The notes below the pieces were generated by a model that ran no database searches, was not told the origin of the DNA, and saw nothing but the letters and a program-made list of their open reading frames with translations. Made by a program: the position numbers and the translations under genes. A stretch of 44,719 nucleotides of DNA from Neobacillus cucumis. Its GTDB lineage: Bacteria > Bacillota > Bacilli > Bacillales_B > DSM-18226. Positions 26,645-35,511 of this stretch are shown in pieces; position 1 is the first letter of the stretch; each line of letters begins with the position of its first letter. The stretch is taken from positions 1 through 44,719 of the forward strand of contig NZ_JAMBOH010000035.1 of assembly GCF_023715505.1 (NCBI RefSeq), in the 5' to 3' direction.

Positions 26645-27290
26645 GGTACTGTTAATATTCGCGTAAGGACGATGCGAGTATTTCTGTGATATTGTTACGA
26701 AGATAAGATATGGTTTAGTGAGCCTATACATAAGTGCTTTAAACCGATTAAGGAGCCTGTTGAGGTGGTTGAAGCGTTAACAGTAGAAGATTATCGCCGT
26801 TTTATTGCGGCCTTGATGATGAGACCTACTTAGGATTGAGACCAAAGATTATGACGTTTGTCCTTCTTGATACAATGGTTCTTGTTTGCGAATCGGTTGA
26901 TATGAAGCGCCAACATATTGATTTTAAAACCATATCTATTCGCTTGGAAGCTGCAGATACTAAGACAAGGGTAGGTCGGGTCGTTCCTATTTCCGCTAGA
27001 ACTGCTAAATTATTATGCGAGTATTTGCAGGAAACTGAGGAATCGGCAATGAGTACGTATTCTTAACGTATGAAGGAGAAAAGATCGGCGAGGCTACGAT
27101 CCGTGATAATCTGAGGATCTGCTCCAAAAGTGGGAAGATTAATAATAAACGTGTCAGTCCTCATACTTTATGACATACTGGGGCTTTATTCTAAAACCTT
27201 AACGGTGGGATCCGTTTAGTTTGCAACGGATACTCGTGCATCCGCATATGAACATGGTCCGTCGTTATGCAGATGACGAACATGGACGTA
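26645..27290 (+). pseudogene. tyrosine recombinase/phage-type integrase, multiply broken
   Basis: Readable blocks: GTVNIRVRTMRVFL, then a TGA, then CYEDKIWFSEPIHKCFKPIK and VVEALTVEDYRRFIAAL. A lost base near 26813 follows, then ETYLGLRPKIM, KRQHIDF, LEAADTKTRVGRVVPIS and TIRDNLRICSKSGKI. The HxxR box reads PHTL-stop-HTG, with TGA (27171-27173) where the catalytic Arg should be. The Tyr nucleophile codon survives (27266-27268, MVRRY). It is a dead integrase of the Tn- or plasmid-borne kind. Confidence 0.8.
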
Positions 27291-27389
27291 CAGAATCAGC
27301 ATAGCACTCATTCTCCGCTTAATTACGTATTTTAAATAAAAAAGAATATTCAAAAAAACTAAGCGAAATATTATTTTGGAGGTGAATCT

Positions 27390-27581
27390 ATGTCTTTCCA
27401 AGAAGATATTATGTTAATGGTAAAAAATATGGAAGAGAATGAAGCGAAAAAGTTACTTGTTTCTATATTCTTGAAATTACAAAAGGTGAATAACTATGAT
27501 TACTCAAAAGAAAATGCATACGAAGATATAAAAGAGTTATACCGAGAAGCAGTTGTCGGTAAAATGATGTTTGGTGAATAA
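27390..27581 (+). CDS. small acidic hypothetical protein
   Basis: 63 residues, mostly helical and charged (VKNMEENEAKKLLVSIFLKL). ATG 27390 has an optimal TTGGAGGTG eight nt upstream, and a terminator follows the stop directly, so it is likely a live gene. I do not recognise a family. A group II intron has landed right after its terminator. Confidence 0.65.
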   Translation: MSFQEDIMLMVKNMEENEAKKLLVSIFLKLQKVNNYDYSKENAYEDIKELYREAVVGKMMFGE

Positions 27582-27591
27582 TACGTGTTCT

Positions 27592-27616
27592 ACGCTACCT
27601 TAAAAGGTGGCGTTTT
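27592..27616 (+). terminator. terminator of the 63-residue gene; intron target
   Basis: ACGCTACCT-TAAA-AGGTGGCGT (9 bp, one G-U) followed by TTTT. The group II intron begins at the next base. Confidence 0.85.
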
Positions 27617-28385
27617 GTGCGACGGGCAGGCGCATAGAGTGTTAACTCAGTTAACACTCTTCTTTTCATTATCTGAAAGGGACGTCATCTCGGTGAAACG
27701 ACTTGGGAGGATAATGAAACTGAATCCCAGATGGTGAAAATCCATACCCGAGGAGACTGATCTAGCTCGGGAAGCTTAATCTAGTGCAACACCGTGAGGG
27801 TTGTCTGAAGGAGATGCGGTAAGTCGAGAGACCCGTAAGCGAATAGGTAGACCCTAATGCAATAAGTGTGAAGCTGGCGGCGAGATAAATTGGCGTCTTT
27901 TCGAAATGTAAGGAAGCCCACTCAAAAGGCATTTCCTTTAGAAGTCAGAACGAGGAAATGTGACTTATAGCGTGGTGGTGCAGGGTATTCTTAGAAGAGA
28001 TATGCGATGCCCCCGTGAGGAATCCACCCTACCGAACAGGCAGGGTTCTAGTCTTTAAGGGTAATCCGAAGTGACGATGAACGGGTGGAGTAGTCAGACA
28101 TTCTCATAGTACGGAAGTAACTTGATGACCATAACATCAAGTGAACGGAAGGAGAATGACCTATGGCTCCAAGTCATGAACAAGATGTAATGTTAACAAT
28201 CATGTTACTGCGGTAAAACCGTTTGAATGTACATCAAGGAAAGGCGTGGAATACGCAATGAATCAAGAGTGCAAATTTAAACTACACAGTGTTTATGGAC
28301 AAATATTATTCGACCGAAAACTTACCCAATGCTTTGAACAAGTGAAAGCAAACAAAGGTGCAGGCGGAAATTGAATCAGCAGGGA
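27617..28385 (+). mobile_element. group II intron, 5' part only, with truncated reverse transcriptase
   Basis: The element starts GTGCGAC (27617), the group II 5' end consensus, immediately after the T-run of a terminator, which is the preferred site of bacterial class C introns. About 500 nt of highly structured RNA-like sequence follows, with many GAAA/GNRA turns. The RT text starts near 28163 (MAPSHEQDVMLT), shifts frame, and continues KFKLHSVYGQILF and CFEQVKANKGAGG. It is then cut off by TGA at 28372. The catalytic YADD region, domains V and VI and the 3' end are gone. The 28386-28584 stretch holds nothing recognisable. Confidence 0.8.
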
Positions 28386-28584
28386 AAAAACATCATTCTT
28401 GAAGTATCGGCCAAATTCCATCTTCCACAAAGCGAATATCAACTCCTAGAGTCGGGGTGTAACACACATTTTTCCCGACTTTGATACAATAATAGATTGT
28501 GATACGTAGTTGAAACAAAAGGAAACATTGAAGATTGCACAGCCGTAATGGCCGGTTTAGACAATGATCTGAATTCATTTAGAT

Positions 28585-29190
28585 TTGGAGGCTACAGCGT
28601 TACTTATTTTCCAAGAATTAAAGTCACGCAATTTACAGCAGTTGCGCTTGGTTGACAAAGAGGCTCTGAAATTAGATGATCTTCAAATAGTAACACAAGG
28701 GAGACTTGATCCCTACCAGGTAAAGTGGTCAAAGTATGAAGGAACGATTACTTATAAGGAGTTTACATCCGAGACAAGGGGAGAACAAAGTTTATTTCGC
28801 CAATTGGTTGAAGGCTGGGTCAACTGCAAGGTAAATTTCAACATCTAACGGCAGTAGTTCACTTACTTAGCAATAATATACCGTCTGTAAATGATCAAGT
28901 GAGTGCTGATGAACTTTCACCACCAAGGCCTTTCGCTGCCTTTCTTCGTGAAGTGTGGGAGCGGCTACATCATGAGGAGGAGTCTGAAAGTTTTCAAATT
29001 CCGGCAAATGGAAAAAGACTTGGTATGAGCTCGTAGAGAAATCGCAATTAGGGGAGGACATTTTCCGGAAGTTTATAGCTAGCTGTCGTATTGATTTGGG
29101 ATTTTCAATTTATGAACGTCTAACTGCCATACAGGCTGCAGAAAGAGGTTCAGTACAACAGGATATGAGCACATCCGTAATAAAGTATTT
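28585..29190 (+). pseudogene. remnant of a large protein with nuclease-like N-terminus (possible STAND/NACHT defence gene)
   Basis: The first frame contains LLIFQELKSRNLQQLRLVDK, then DDLQIVTQGRLDPYQVKWSK: a D...QxK arrangement like that of Cap4/Mrr-type nuclease domains found at the N-terminus of antiviral NTPases. After a frameshift near 28830 come VVHLLSNNIPSV, FAAFLREVWERLHHEEE, and after another near 29010 KKTWYELVEKSQLGEDIFRK and IDLGFSIYERLTAIQAAE. No ATPase core follows. The family call is inference; decay is certain. Confidence 0.5.
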
Positions 29191-29274
29191 ACTTTGCAAG
29201 CGATGCTTACTTTTGCTGGCATGAATTTAAAAAAGATGGCCAACTGGACATGGAAAAGTCCAGAAATGGCGTAA
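29170..29274 (+). pseudogene. IS1182-like transposase C-terminal scrap
   Basis: Frame NKVFTLQAMLTFAGMNLKKMANWTW ending TAA 29272-29274. The MNLKK(M/L)A-WTW ending is typical of IS1182-family transposases. It is joined directly onto the defence-like remnant, presumably by deletion. Confidence 0.5.
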
Positions 29275-29328
29275 CAATATAGGCATAGGATAGGCCTAAC
29301 TTTTGCTCTTACGAGCAAAAAAACAACT

Positions 29329-29364
29329 AAAAGGCACCCGGATTGGCTCATCCGGATGCCTTTT
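29329..29364. terminator. bidirectional terminator hairpin
   Basis: AAAAGGCA-C-CCGGAT pairs with ATCCGG-A-TGCCTTTT: 14 pairs with one mismatch, T-run on both strands. A smaller TTTTGCTC/GAGCAAAA hairpin lies just before it (29301-29320). Confidence 0.85.
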
Positions 29365-29499
29365 GTCTACAATCTGAGTCCTTCTTAAAAGAAGGAATTT
29401 TTATGCTATAACAGGATCAACAATAAGGGTGCCTTTTCATAAAGGCTTCTCCTTTTAGAATTGAGGCTTACGTCGAATTTAAGACCATACCGGAACTAT

Positions 29500-29615
29500 T
29501 TCCATTAATCATGCTTTCTCTAAATCCGAGGATTCGGACAAAATTATCGGATTGAATTTAGGGGCAGATGACTATCTATTAAAGCAGTCTATATGGCCAT
29601 TCAAAGATAAGTTAG
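29500..29615 (+). pseudogene. response-regulator receiver-domain fragment
   Basis: Text PLIMLS (one frame), then SEDSDKIIGLNLGADDYLLK after a one-base shift, is the beta4-beta5 part of an OmpR-type receiver (xALGADDYxxKP). No other part is left. The rest of 29365-29723 shows no gene. Confidence 0.6.
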
Positions 29616-29723
29616 TATCCTTCCTCCAACAGCAATGTCCCGTTTAAATCGACTGCAATTAGTTTCCATATTAACCTCTAATAAAAACATCACGATACTA
29701 CTATAAATATAATTTTACATATG

Positions 29724-29949
29724 GAAAAAACCCTTACATATTCTGAAAACATTTACTTCTTTATCTATGCAATAATGAAATCGTAAACAGATTAACATAC
29801 ATAGAAAGGAGTGATTCCTATTATTTATACATGCACACTCAATACGGCGATTGATTTATTCATGGATGTTGATTCACTTCATCCATCCGTAGTTAATCGA
29901 ACGAACACAGAAGACTATCAGCCAAACGGAAAGACAATTAATGTATCAA
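29724..29949 (+). repeat. leader plus kinase 5' end, source copy of a duplication
   Basis: From GAAAAAACCCTTACAT to ATGTATCAA this stretch matches 35512-35734 at most positions. It includes the promoter region, a cre-like TGAAAACATTTACT (29744-29757, central CG missing), the AAAGGAG ribosome site and about 40 kinase codons. Confidence 0.85.
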
Positions 29950-30749
29950 TTATGCTTAAAAGGTTAGGAGTTAATAATACTGCGTTAGGCTTTATTGGCG
30001 GGTTCACAGGAAAATATATTGAAAGTGAGCTGCAGAAATTAGGAATTATCACAGACTTTACTGAAATAGAAGGAATTACCCGAGTAAATGCTTTTGTCCG
30101 TGCCGGTGACCAGGAATTTAAACTTGTGAATAAGGGTCCGGAGATTTCATTAGATAAAAAAACGGAATTAATTAATAAAATCAACAAAATACCAAAAGGA
30201 AGCCTTATTGTAGTATCGGGCAGTTTTCCAAGGGGGATAACCGATGATATTTATGAAGAAATTGCGAACGTTTCCAAACAGAATGAACTTCGATTAGTTC
30301 TGGATATAAGTTCCAAAAAGCTGCTTAATTGCCTCCGTTACCACCCTTATTTAGTGAAACCGAATAGGGAAGAGCTTGCTAGTTTCTTTGGCAAGAATGA
30401 GATAACGGATGATGAGCTACTAGAGTTAGGCAAGGAGATAATTAAGATGGGAGCACAGCGGGTGCTTGTCTCCTTAGGAGAGGAAGGATCACTATACATC
30501 TCTGAGAGCGAAGTTGTCCGAGTTACGACCCCTCAGGGAAAAGTGATTAATACAGCTTGTGCCGGCGACGCACTATTAGCCTCTTTCTTGGGAAAAATCG
30601 TGCTTGGAGAAACAATTGAAGAGGCACTTCGCTTTGCTTCAGCAACTGGTGCCGCGACTGCTTTTTCAATGGGACTTGCAGATCTTGAAGATGTACCAGG
30701 CTTAATGAAATCAATTAACGTTTATCATATTACACAGCCAATAAATTAA
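29811..30749 (+). CDS. 1-phosphofructokinase/tagatose-phosphate kinase family (FruK/LacC/TagK-like)
   Basis: PfkB-family sugar-phosphate kinase, about 310 residues: IYTCTLNTAIDLF, PNGKTINVSIMLKRLG, GSFPRGI, KPNREEL. The anion-hole motif is ACAGDALLAS instead of GAGD. Start is unclear: GTG 29811 overlaps the AAAGGAG site (29805-29811), while ATT 29820, 8 nt after it, gives the family-typical start (I)IYTCTLN. It would add the second phosphate to a PTS-delivered ketohexose 1-phosphate. The EIIBC gene follows after 13 nt. With a LacD-type aldolase in the operon, tagatose 1-phosphate to 1,6-bisphosphate is more likely than the fructose reaction. Confidence 0.82.
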   Translation: MIPIIYTCTLNTAIDLFMDVDSLHPSVVNRTNTEDYQPNGKTINVSIMLKRLGVNNTALGFIGGFTGKYIESELQKLGIITDFTEIEGITRVNAFVRAGDQEFKLVNKGPEISLDKKTELINKINKIPKGSLIVVSGSFPRGITDDIYEEIANVSKQNELRLVLDISSKKLLNCLRYHPYLVKPNREELASFFGKNEITDDELLELGKEIIKMGAQRVLVSLGEEGSLYISESEVVRVTTPQGKVINTACAGDALLASFLGKIVLGETIEEALRFASATGAATAFSMGLADLEDVPGLMKSINVYHITQPIN

Positions 30750-30762
30750 AGGTGGGAAGATT

Positions 30763-32184
30763 GTGAACAAGATTAAAATTATTGCCGCAACCGGGTGCCC
30801 AACGGGGATTGCCCATACATTTATGGCGGCAGAAGCGTTAAAGATTGCTGCTAAAAAACTAGGGGTAGAAATTAAAGTCGAGACACACGGCCAGGTCGGA
30901 ATTGAAAACGCTCTTACGGAAAAAGAAATTCGTGAAGCGGATGGAATCATTGTCGCAGCGGATAAAGATGTCCAAGTGGAAAGGTTTGCCGGCAAGCCAG
31001 TCGTCGATGTTCCAGTGGCAAAAGCAATCAGAGGAGCGGAGGAATTAATCAAGTCAATCATCGATGGAAAAGCACCTGTTTATAAAGCTAGCAAAAAAGC
31101 GGTTGCCGCTGCGGAGGAAACACAAGCAGGAGCTACTATCGGACGGGCGATTTATAAGCATTTAATGAATGGGGTATCACATATGCTTCCGTTTGTTGTC
31201 GGCGGAGGGGTGCTAATTGCAATATCATTTTTATTCGGTATTCATTCAGCTGAACCAAAGGATCCAACCTTTAATCCGATTGCTAAACTGCTGAAGGACA
31301 TTGGCGGATTTGGGTTTCAAATGATGGTACCAGTCCTGGCTGCCTATATCGCAGCATCGATAGCGAATCGGCCGGGTCTCGTTGCCGGGTTTGTCGGAGG
31401 GATGATTGCCTCTACTGGAGGAGCAGGTTTCCTGGGCGGTATTGCCGCTGGTTTCCTTGCAGGTTATGTGCTTGTCCTTCTTTCTAAACTTCTGCAAGGA
31501 ATGCCAAAGTCGTTAGAAGGATTAAAAGCAATTTTCCTCTTCCCGGTTTTAAGCCTTTTAATTACAGGAGCAATCATGATGTATTTGGTTGCACCGATGA
31601 CGGCAATTAATGAAGGTATGAAGGTGTTCTTATCCAACTTCCAGGATGCCAACCCATTATTATTAGGACTTATTATCGGCTGCATGAGCGCATTTGACAT
31701 GGGCGGTCCGATAAACAAAGCTGCTTATGTTACAGGTACAGCATTGTTGGCTGAAGGAAATATGTACTTTATGGCTGGGGTATCAGCAGCATGTATTACA
31801 CCACCGCTTGTAACCGCCTTTGCCACTGTCTTATTTAAAAAAGAATTCAACGTATCAGAACGAAATGCAGGCCTTGTCAACTTTATCTTAGGCTCAACAC
31901 ATATTACTGAAGGTGCCATTCCATTTGCTGCAAAAAATCCGGTAGTGGTTATTCCAATCTTAATGGTTGCTTCATCGATTTCAGCGATTTTAACGTACTT
32001 GTTTAAAGTACAAGTACCGGCACCGCACGGAGGATTTTTGGTTCTGCCGGTTGTAACGGGAGCACTTCAATGGGTGATTGCAATCCTTGTAGGCTCCATA
32101 GTCGGAGCGATTTTATATGGATTTTCTCGTAAATTAAGCAGAAAAAAAGTTCAGGAAACCGAAGAAACAAACATGGTTGCATAG
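30763..32184 (+). CDS. PTS fructose-family EIIBC (FruA-type; probable tagatose)
   Basis: 473 residues, GTG start with AGGTGGG. The EIIB domain (1-100) has the phosphorylated Cys12 in ATGCPTGIAHTFMAA. The EIIC domain (about 120-460) has 8-10 membrane helices with GGGVLIAISFLFG, GFVGGMIAS and DMGGPINKAAY. EIIA is not fused but is the next gene. It imports and phosphorylates a ketohexose at C1. Placement beside a LacD-type aldolase suggests tagatose, as in the Bacillus licheniformis tagatose PTS, although fructose is possible. Confidence 0.88.
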   Translation: MNKIKIIAATGCPTGIAHTFMAAEALKIAAKKLGVEIKVETHGQVGIENALTEKEIREADGIIVAADKDVQVERFAGKPVVDVPVAKAIRGAEELIKSIIDGKAPVYKASKKAVAAAEETQAGATIGRAIYKHLMNGVSHMLPFVVGGGVLIAISFLFGIHSAEPKDPTFNPIAKLLKDIGGFGFQMMVPVLAAYIAASIANRPGLVAGFVGGMIASTGGAGFLGGIAAGFLAGYVLVLLSKLLQGMPKSLEGLKAIFLFPVLSLLITGAIMMYLVAPMTAINEGMKVFLSNFQDANPLLLGLIIGCMSAFDMGGPINKAAYVTGTALLAEGNMYFMAGVSAACITPPLVTAFATVLFKKEFNVSERNAGLVNFILGSTHITEGAIPFAAKNPVVVIPILMVASSISAILTYLFKVQVPAPHGGFLVLPVVTGALQWVIAILVGSIVGAILYGFSRKLSRKKVQETEETNMVA

Positions 32185-32201
32185 AAGGGAGCTTTATAAA
32201 G

Positions 32202-32654
32202 ATGGATATTTTTAACCTCAATTGTATTCATATAAAAGAAAATTTGCACAGCCAAAAGGAAGCGTTTGAACGAATTGCGGAGCTTGCGGTGCTGCATGGA
32301 CTGGCTATTTCACAAAAGCCTGTTGTGGAAGGTTTGTTTAAGCGTGAACAGGAGGGAACTACCGGATTTTTAGATGGTTTTGCAATTCCGCATACAAAAT
32401 CAGCAGCCATTCAAAAGCCAGGGGTAATTATCCTAAAGTCAGCCTCAGGAATTGAGTGGGAATCAATGGATGGAACAGATGTGAAATTTATTATTTCGCT
32501 GCTCATTCCTGAAAATGAAGCGGGAACCACCCACCTAACACTGTTGTCACATATCTCAAGAATACTGATTCACAACGATGTTCGTCAAAACTTATTAGAT
32601 GCTACTACACCAGAAGAGGTTATTACAGAATTCACGAAAGCTGTGGAAGCCTAA
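32202..32654 (+). CDS. PTS fructose-family EIIA
   Basis: 150 residues, a complete EIIA (type 2) domain. His64 in GFAIPHTKS is the phosphorylated residue, and GTTHLTLLSHISRIL is also conserved. It passes phosphate from HPr to the EIIBC product. Start ATG 32202 with GAAGGGAGC, 17 nt after the EIIBC stop. Confidence 0.9.
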   Translation: MDIFNLNCIHIKENLHSQKEAFERIAELAVLHGLAISQKPVVEGLFKREQEGTTGFLDGFAIPHTKSAAIQKPGVIILKSASGIEWESMDGTDVKFIISLLIPENEAGTTHLTLLSHISRILIHNDVRQNLLDATTPEEVITEFTKAVEA

Positions 32655-32733
32655 CGAAACCATATAGAAATCTTGCTTGATTTTCACTTGAAAAACAAGC
32701 AAGATTACAAAACAAGAGTAGGAGAGTATAGAT

Positions 32734-33735
32734 ATGAAACTATCATCTGGTAAACAAAGAGGGTTGGAATTAATTTCAAATGAAAATCATGTTATTTTAG
32801 CTACAGCCATGGATCAAAGGGGATCCTTGGGAAAAATGATTCAATCATATACGAACCGTGTATCATATGAGGAGGGCATCAGCCAATTTAAAGTAGAAGT
32901 AAGTGAAGTTTTAGGAAACGCTTCTTCTTCACTTCTGTTAGATCCGGAATATGGGTGGGATGCCACTAAAAAACTAAATGCTGACAAAGGTCTAATTATG
33001 GCTTATGAAAAGACGGGCTATGACGCGAATGAAAAAGGAAGATTACCAAACCTGGTCGACTTCTATTCAGTTCAAGATTTGGCAGCAAAAGGTGCAAGTG
33101 CCATTAAATTATTAGTCTATTATGATATCAAAGAAAAAGAAAAATATAATAAAATCAAACAGGCATATATAAAGCGTGTTGGGGATGAGTGCAAGCAAAA
33201 CGACATTTTATTTATCTTAGAACCTGTCTCTTACGATGCAACGGAAGGTTCAAAAAATGAGTTTCTAAAAAGAAAGCCAGAAATCATTGAATTTTTCATG
33301 GATGAATTCTCGAAAGAGGAGTACGGGGTTGATTTGTTAAAAGTTGAAGTACCAGTCTCGATTTTCAATATTGAAGGGTACGGCCAATATGCAAATTCCC
33401 AGCCTATTTTCAGCAGAGAAGAAGCTGCAAAGTATTACAAAAATTGTTCAGATAAGAGCCGAATTCCATTTATTTACTTAAGTGGCGGTGTAACTAATGA
33501 GCAGTTCGTAGACACTTTATACTTTGCTAAGGAGGCAAAATCCCAATTCTGCGGTATTTTGTGTGGAAGAGCTACTTGGAAAGACGGAGTTAAGGTATTT
33601 GCTGAAGCAGGAGATGAAGCCTTTTATGAATGGTTAGAATCTACTGGTAAAAATAACTTAAATAAAGTAAAAGAAGCTGTAATTGAAACAGCAACCCCAT
33701 GGACCGAGTTTGCAAAGACCCCAGTTGTACGATAA
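32734..33735 (+). CDS. lacD: class I tagatose 1,6-bisphosphate aldolase, LacD-like
   Basis: 333 residues, close to the 326 of LacD. The N-terminus GKQRGLELIS and ATAMDQRGSLG are hallmarks; LLDPEYGW, FILEPVSYD, DLLKVEVPV (Schiff-base Lys region) and YLSGGV follow. It cleaves tagatose 1,6-bisphosphate (also fructose 1,6-bisphosphate) to DHAP and glyceraldehyde 3-phosphate. Last gene of the PTS operon, ending in a perfect terminator. RBS TAGGAGAG. Confidence 0.88.
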   Translation: MKLSSGKQRGLELISNENHVILATAMDQRGSLGKMIQSYTNRVSYEEGISQFKVEVSEVLGNASSSLLLDPEYGWDATKKLNADKGLIMAYEKTGYDANEKGRLPNLVDFYSVQDLAAKGASAIKLLVYYDIKEKEKYNKIKQAYIKRVGDECKQNDILFILEPVSYDATEGSKNEFLKRKPEIIEFFMDEFSKEEYGVDLLKVEVPVSIFNIEGYGQYANSQPIFSREEAAKYYKNCSDKSRIPFIYLSGGVTNEQFVDTLYFAKEAKSQFCGILCGRATWKDGVKVFAEAGDEAFYEWLESTGKNNLNKVKEAVIETATPWTEFAKTPVVR

Positions 33736-33741
33736 ATAATT

Positions 33742-33768
33742 AAAAAGCGCCTGCTACAGGCGCTTTTT
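33742..33768 (+). terminator. terminator of the PTS operon
   Basis: AAAAAGCGCCTG-CTA-CAGGCGCTTTTT, 12-bp perfect stem with T-run on both strands. Confidence 0.95.
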
Positions 33769-34337
33769 AATTTATAATTTAATAGCGATCGGGTTTACTT
33801 TGATATCAGAAAAATGATAACTTCCGATTTCGGCACTCGCATAGTGATTCATCAAGTCGACATGGACAAGTACATCATTATCGGCAGTACAAACCCTTTG
33901 ATACAGTTCAGTAAAATATCCTCTATAACCAGCATCTTAACCATTTATCTCACTGTATTTTCTTAATTTTTGATTATGAATAGTGTGGACAGATCCTAAA
34001 AAAATCCAACTCAAGTAAATTGAGTGTTTCTTGATATTTCTCTTTAAGTAAATGCGACTCACAAATTTTTATTCCTGCTTTAATAACTAATTGATCCGTG
34101 AATTTTTCACGACAATACTGAATTTCGCTGTGATATTTGGAGAAATTCATATGTCCGTATGTTAGGAGCAAGAGGGATAAGAGAAAAGGGTTCAGTAACA
34201 GATTTCTTTAATATTTTTTCAATGGCTCTTCTGCAAACATCTTCCATCACAGCAGTGGAATCAAAAGAATTATTGGTGGTGATGTTAAACTATTAAATAC
34301 ATAAAACTCACCTATATCATCATTTTATCTTATCAAA
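33769..34337 (-). pseudogene. decayed minus-strand coding text, family not recognised
   Basis: Minus-strand frames read TTNSFDSTAVMEDVCRRAI and EKILKKSVTEPFSLIPLAP (upstream), CREKFTDQLVIKAGIK, then GYFTELYQRVC and NDVLVHVDLMNHYASAEIG, ending IKL-stop about 33778. Frames change several times, so it looks like one or two dead genes. I see no domain I can name. Confidence 0.35.
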
Positions 34338-34365
34338 AGTTAAAAGAGCGCCATCTTGGACGCCC
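34338..34365 (-). terminator. terminator of the RpiR gene
   Basis: On the minus strand GGGCGUCC pairs with GGCGCUC (two G-U pairs), followed by UUUU. It lies 27 nt beyond the regulator stop. Confidence 0.75.
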
Positions 34366-34391
34366 TTATTTTTTCAAGTTCTTGAAGCTTA

Positions 34392-35168
34392 TTACATCAT
34401 CCGGATGACATAGGCATCCAAAATAATTCGTGAAATCACTTGTAACGGAAGACGAGAGCGGACCTCATAATCCGGGAAAAAGGAGTGGGCTCCTTTATAT
34501 CCAACAAGGGTAATTTCAGAAAGCCTTGCCAGCGATGAGTCAACACGTGTAGTCAATGTAATGGAGCTAATGTTATTAATATTACAATTTTTACATGCCT
34601 CAACAATTTCTTTTGTTTCCCCGTTGAGGGAGATAAAAATAGCCAGTTCTTTTTGTTTCAGCTTTCTGGAGATAACCCGAATGATATTAGGGTCGTTATG
34701 CATTTCGCAGTTTTTGCCTAAGAGCTGAAGCTTGATCGTGATTTCGTTGGCAATCATTTCAGAAAAACCTCTGGCAAAAACAAACACCTTCTCTGCGTCA
34801 TGGATCTTTTGAATGGTGTCTTCAATGTTTCCGCTGTCCAGCATTTTAATAGTATTCAGTACTTCCAGCTCATTTTTATAAATTGCCTGCTTGATTCTTT
34901 CCTCAATTTCATCAATCGTGTCAATGTCTTTCTGCGACTTTAGGTGATCTTTGATGCCGTATTTAAAGGAAGTATAGCCATCAAACCCGATTTTCTTCAT
35001 AAGTCTTACGATGGTAGCGGTAGAAACATTCGCCGCTTCGCTTAGTTTGACAATGGATTTTTCAGGGATTTCCTCAATATGCTCAAATATATATTGAAGT
35101 AAATATCGCTCAGATTCACTTAAGGACTGGTATTTTTCGGCAGGTATATCAAAAATAAAGTCGATCAT
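34392..35168 (-). CDS. RpiR/MurR-family transcriptional regulator with SIS domain
   Basis: 258 residues. N-terminal HTH_6 (about 1-80: LSESERYLLQYIFEHIEEIP, VSTATIVRLMKKIGF) and C-terminal SIS sugar-phosphate binding domain (about 110-240: VFVFARGFSEMIANEI, LAIFISLNGETKEIVEA, SSITLTTRVDSSL). RpiR proteins sense sugar phosphates. It sits between the PTS and ABC operons, divergent from the latter. The duplicated leader before both operons makes them plausible joint targets, with tagatose phosphate a likely effector. Start ATG 35168 with AGGGG upstream. Confidence 0.88.
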   Translation of the reverse strand: MIDFIFDIPAEKYQSLSESERYLLQYIFEHIEEIPEKSIVKLSEAANVSTATIVRLMKKIGFDGYTSFKYGIKDHLKSQKDIDTIDEIEERIKQAIYKNELEVLNTIKMLDSGNIEDTIQKIHDAEKVFVFARGFSEMIANEITIKLQLLGKNCEMHNDPNIIRVISRKLKQKELAIFISLNGETKEIVEACKNCNINNISSITLTTRVDSSLARLSEITLVGYKGAHSFFPDYEVRSRLPLQVISRIILDAYVIRMM

Positions 35169-35511
35169 AGGAATTCCCCTTTAGGAACGAAATAAATTGA
35201 CTTCATTATAGCATTTTTCCATACTTACTTCCAGAAAGAATGGAAGGTGACACGCACCTTCCTGCGGATTATGCAATAGGACATAGTATAGGATCTTAGC
35301 CCAAAACCATACATAGATTTGTTAGACGTTTGCTGATAGTTTAAAGGACTATCCTTTTTTTATGCAATAAAAAGCCGACAGGCTAGGGAGTGAAAATAAT
35401 CCTTTATTTATAAATAGGGTACCGTTCAAAAAGGAAGATTCCCGCTATAACCAGAAATCCTGTTGCTTGGTTCGCTTTGCTCCTAGTAAATGAAAGCGTG
35501 TTACAAACGAC

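Noticed and set aside
27617..28160. Possible large riboswitch or OLE-type RNA
   Set aside because: The GTGCGAC 5' end after a terminator and the reverse-transcriptase text downstream explain the structured sequence as a group II intron.
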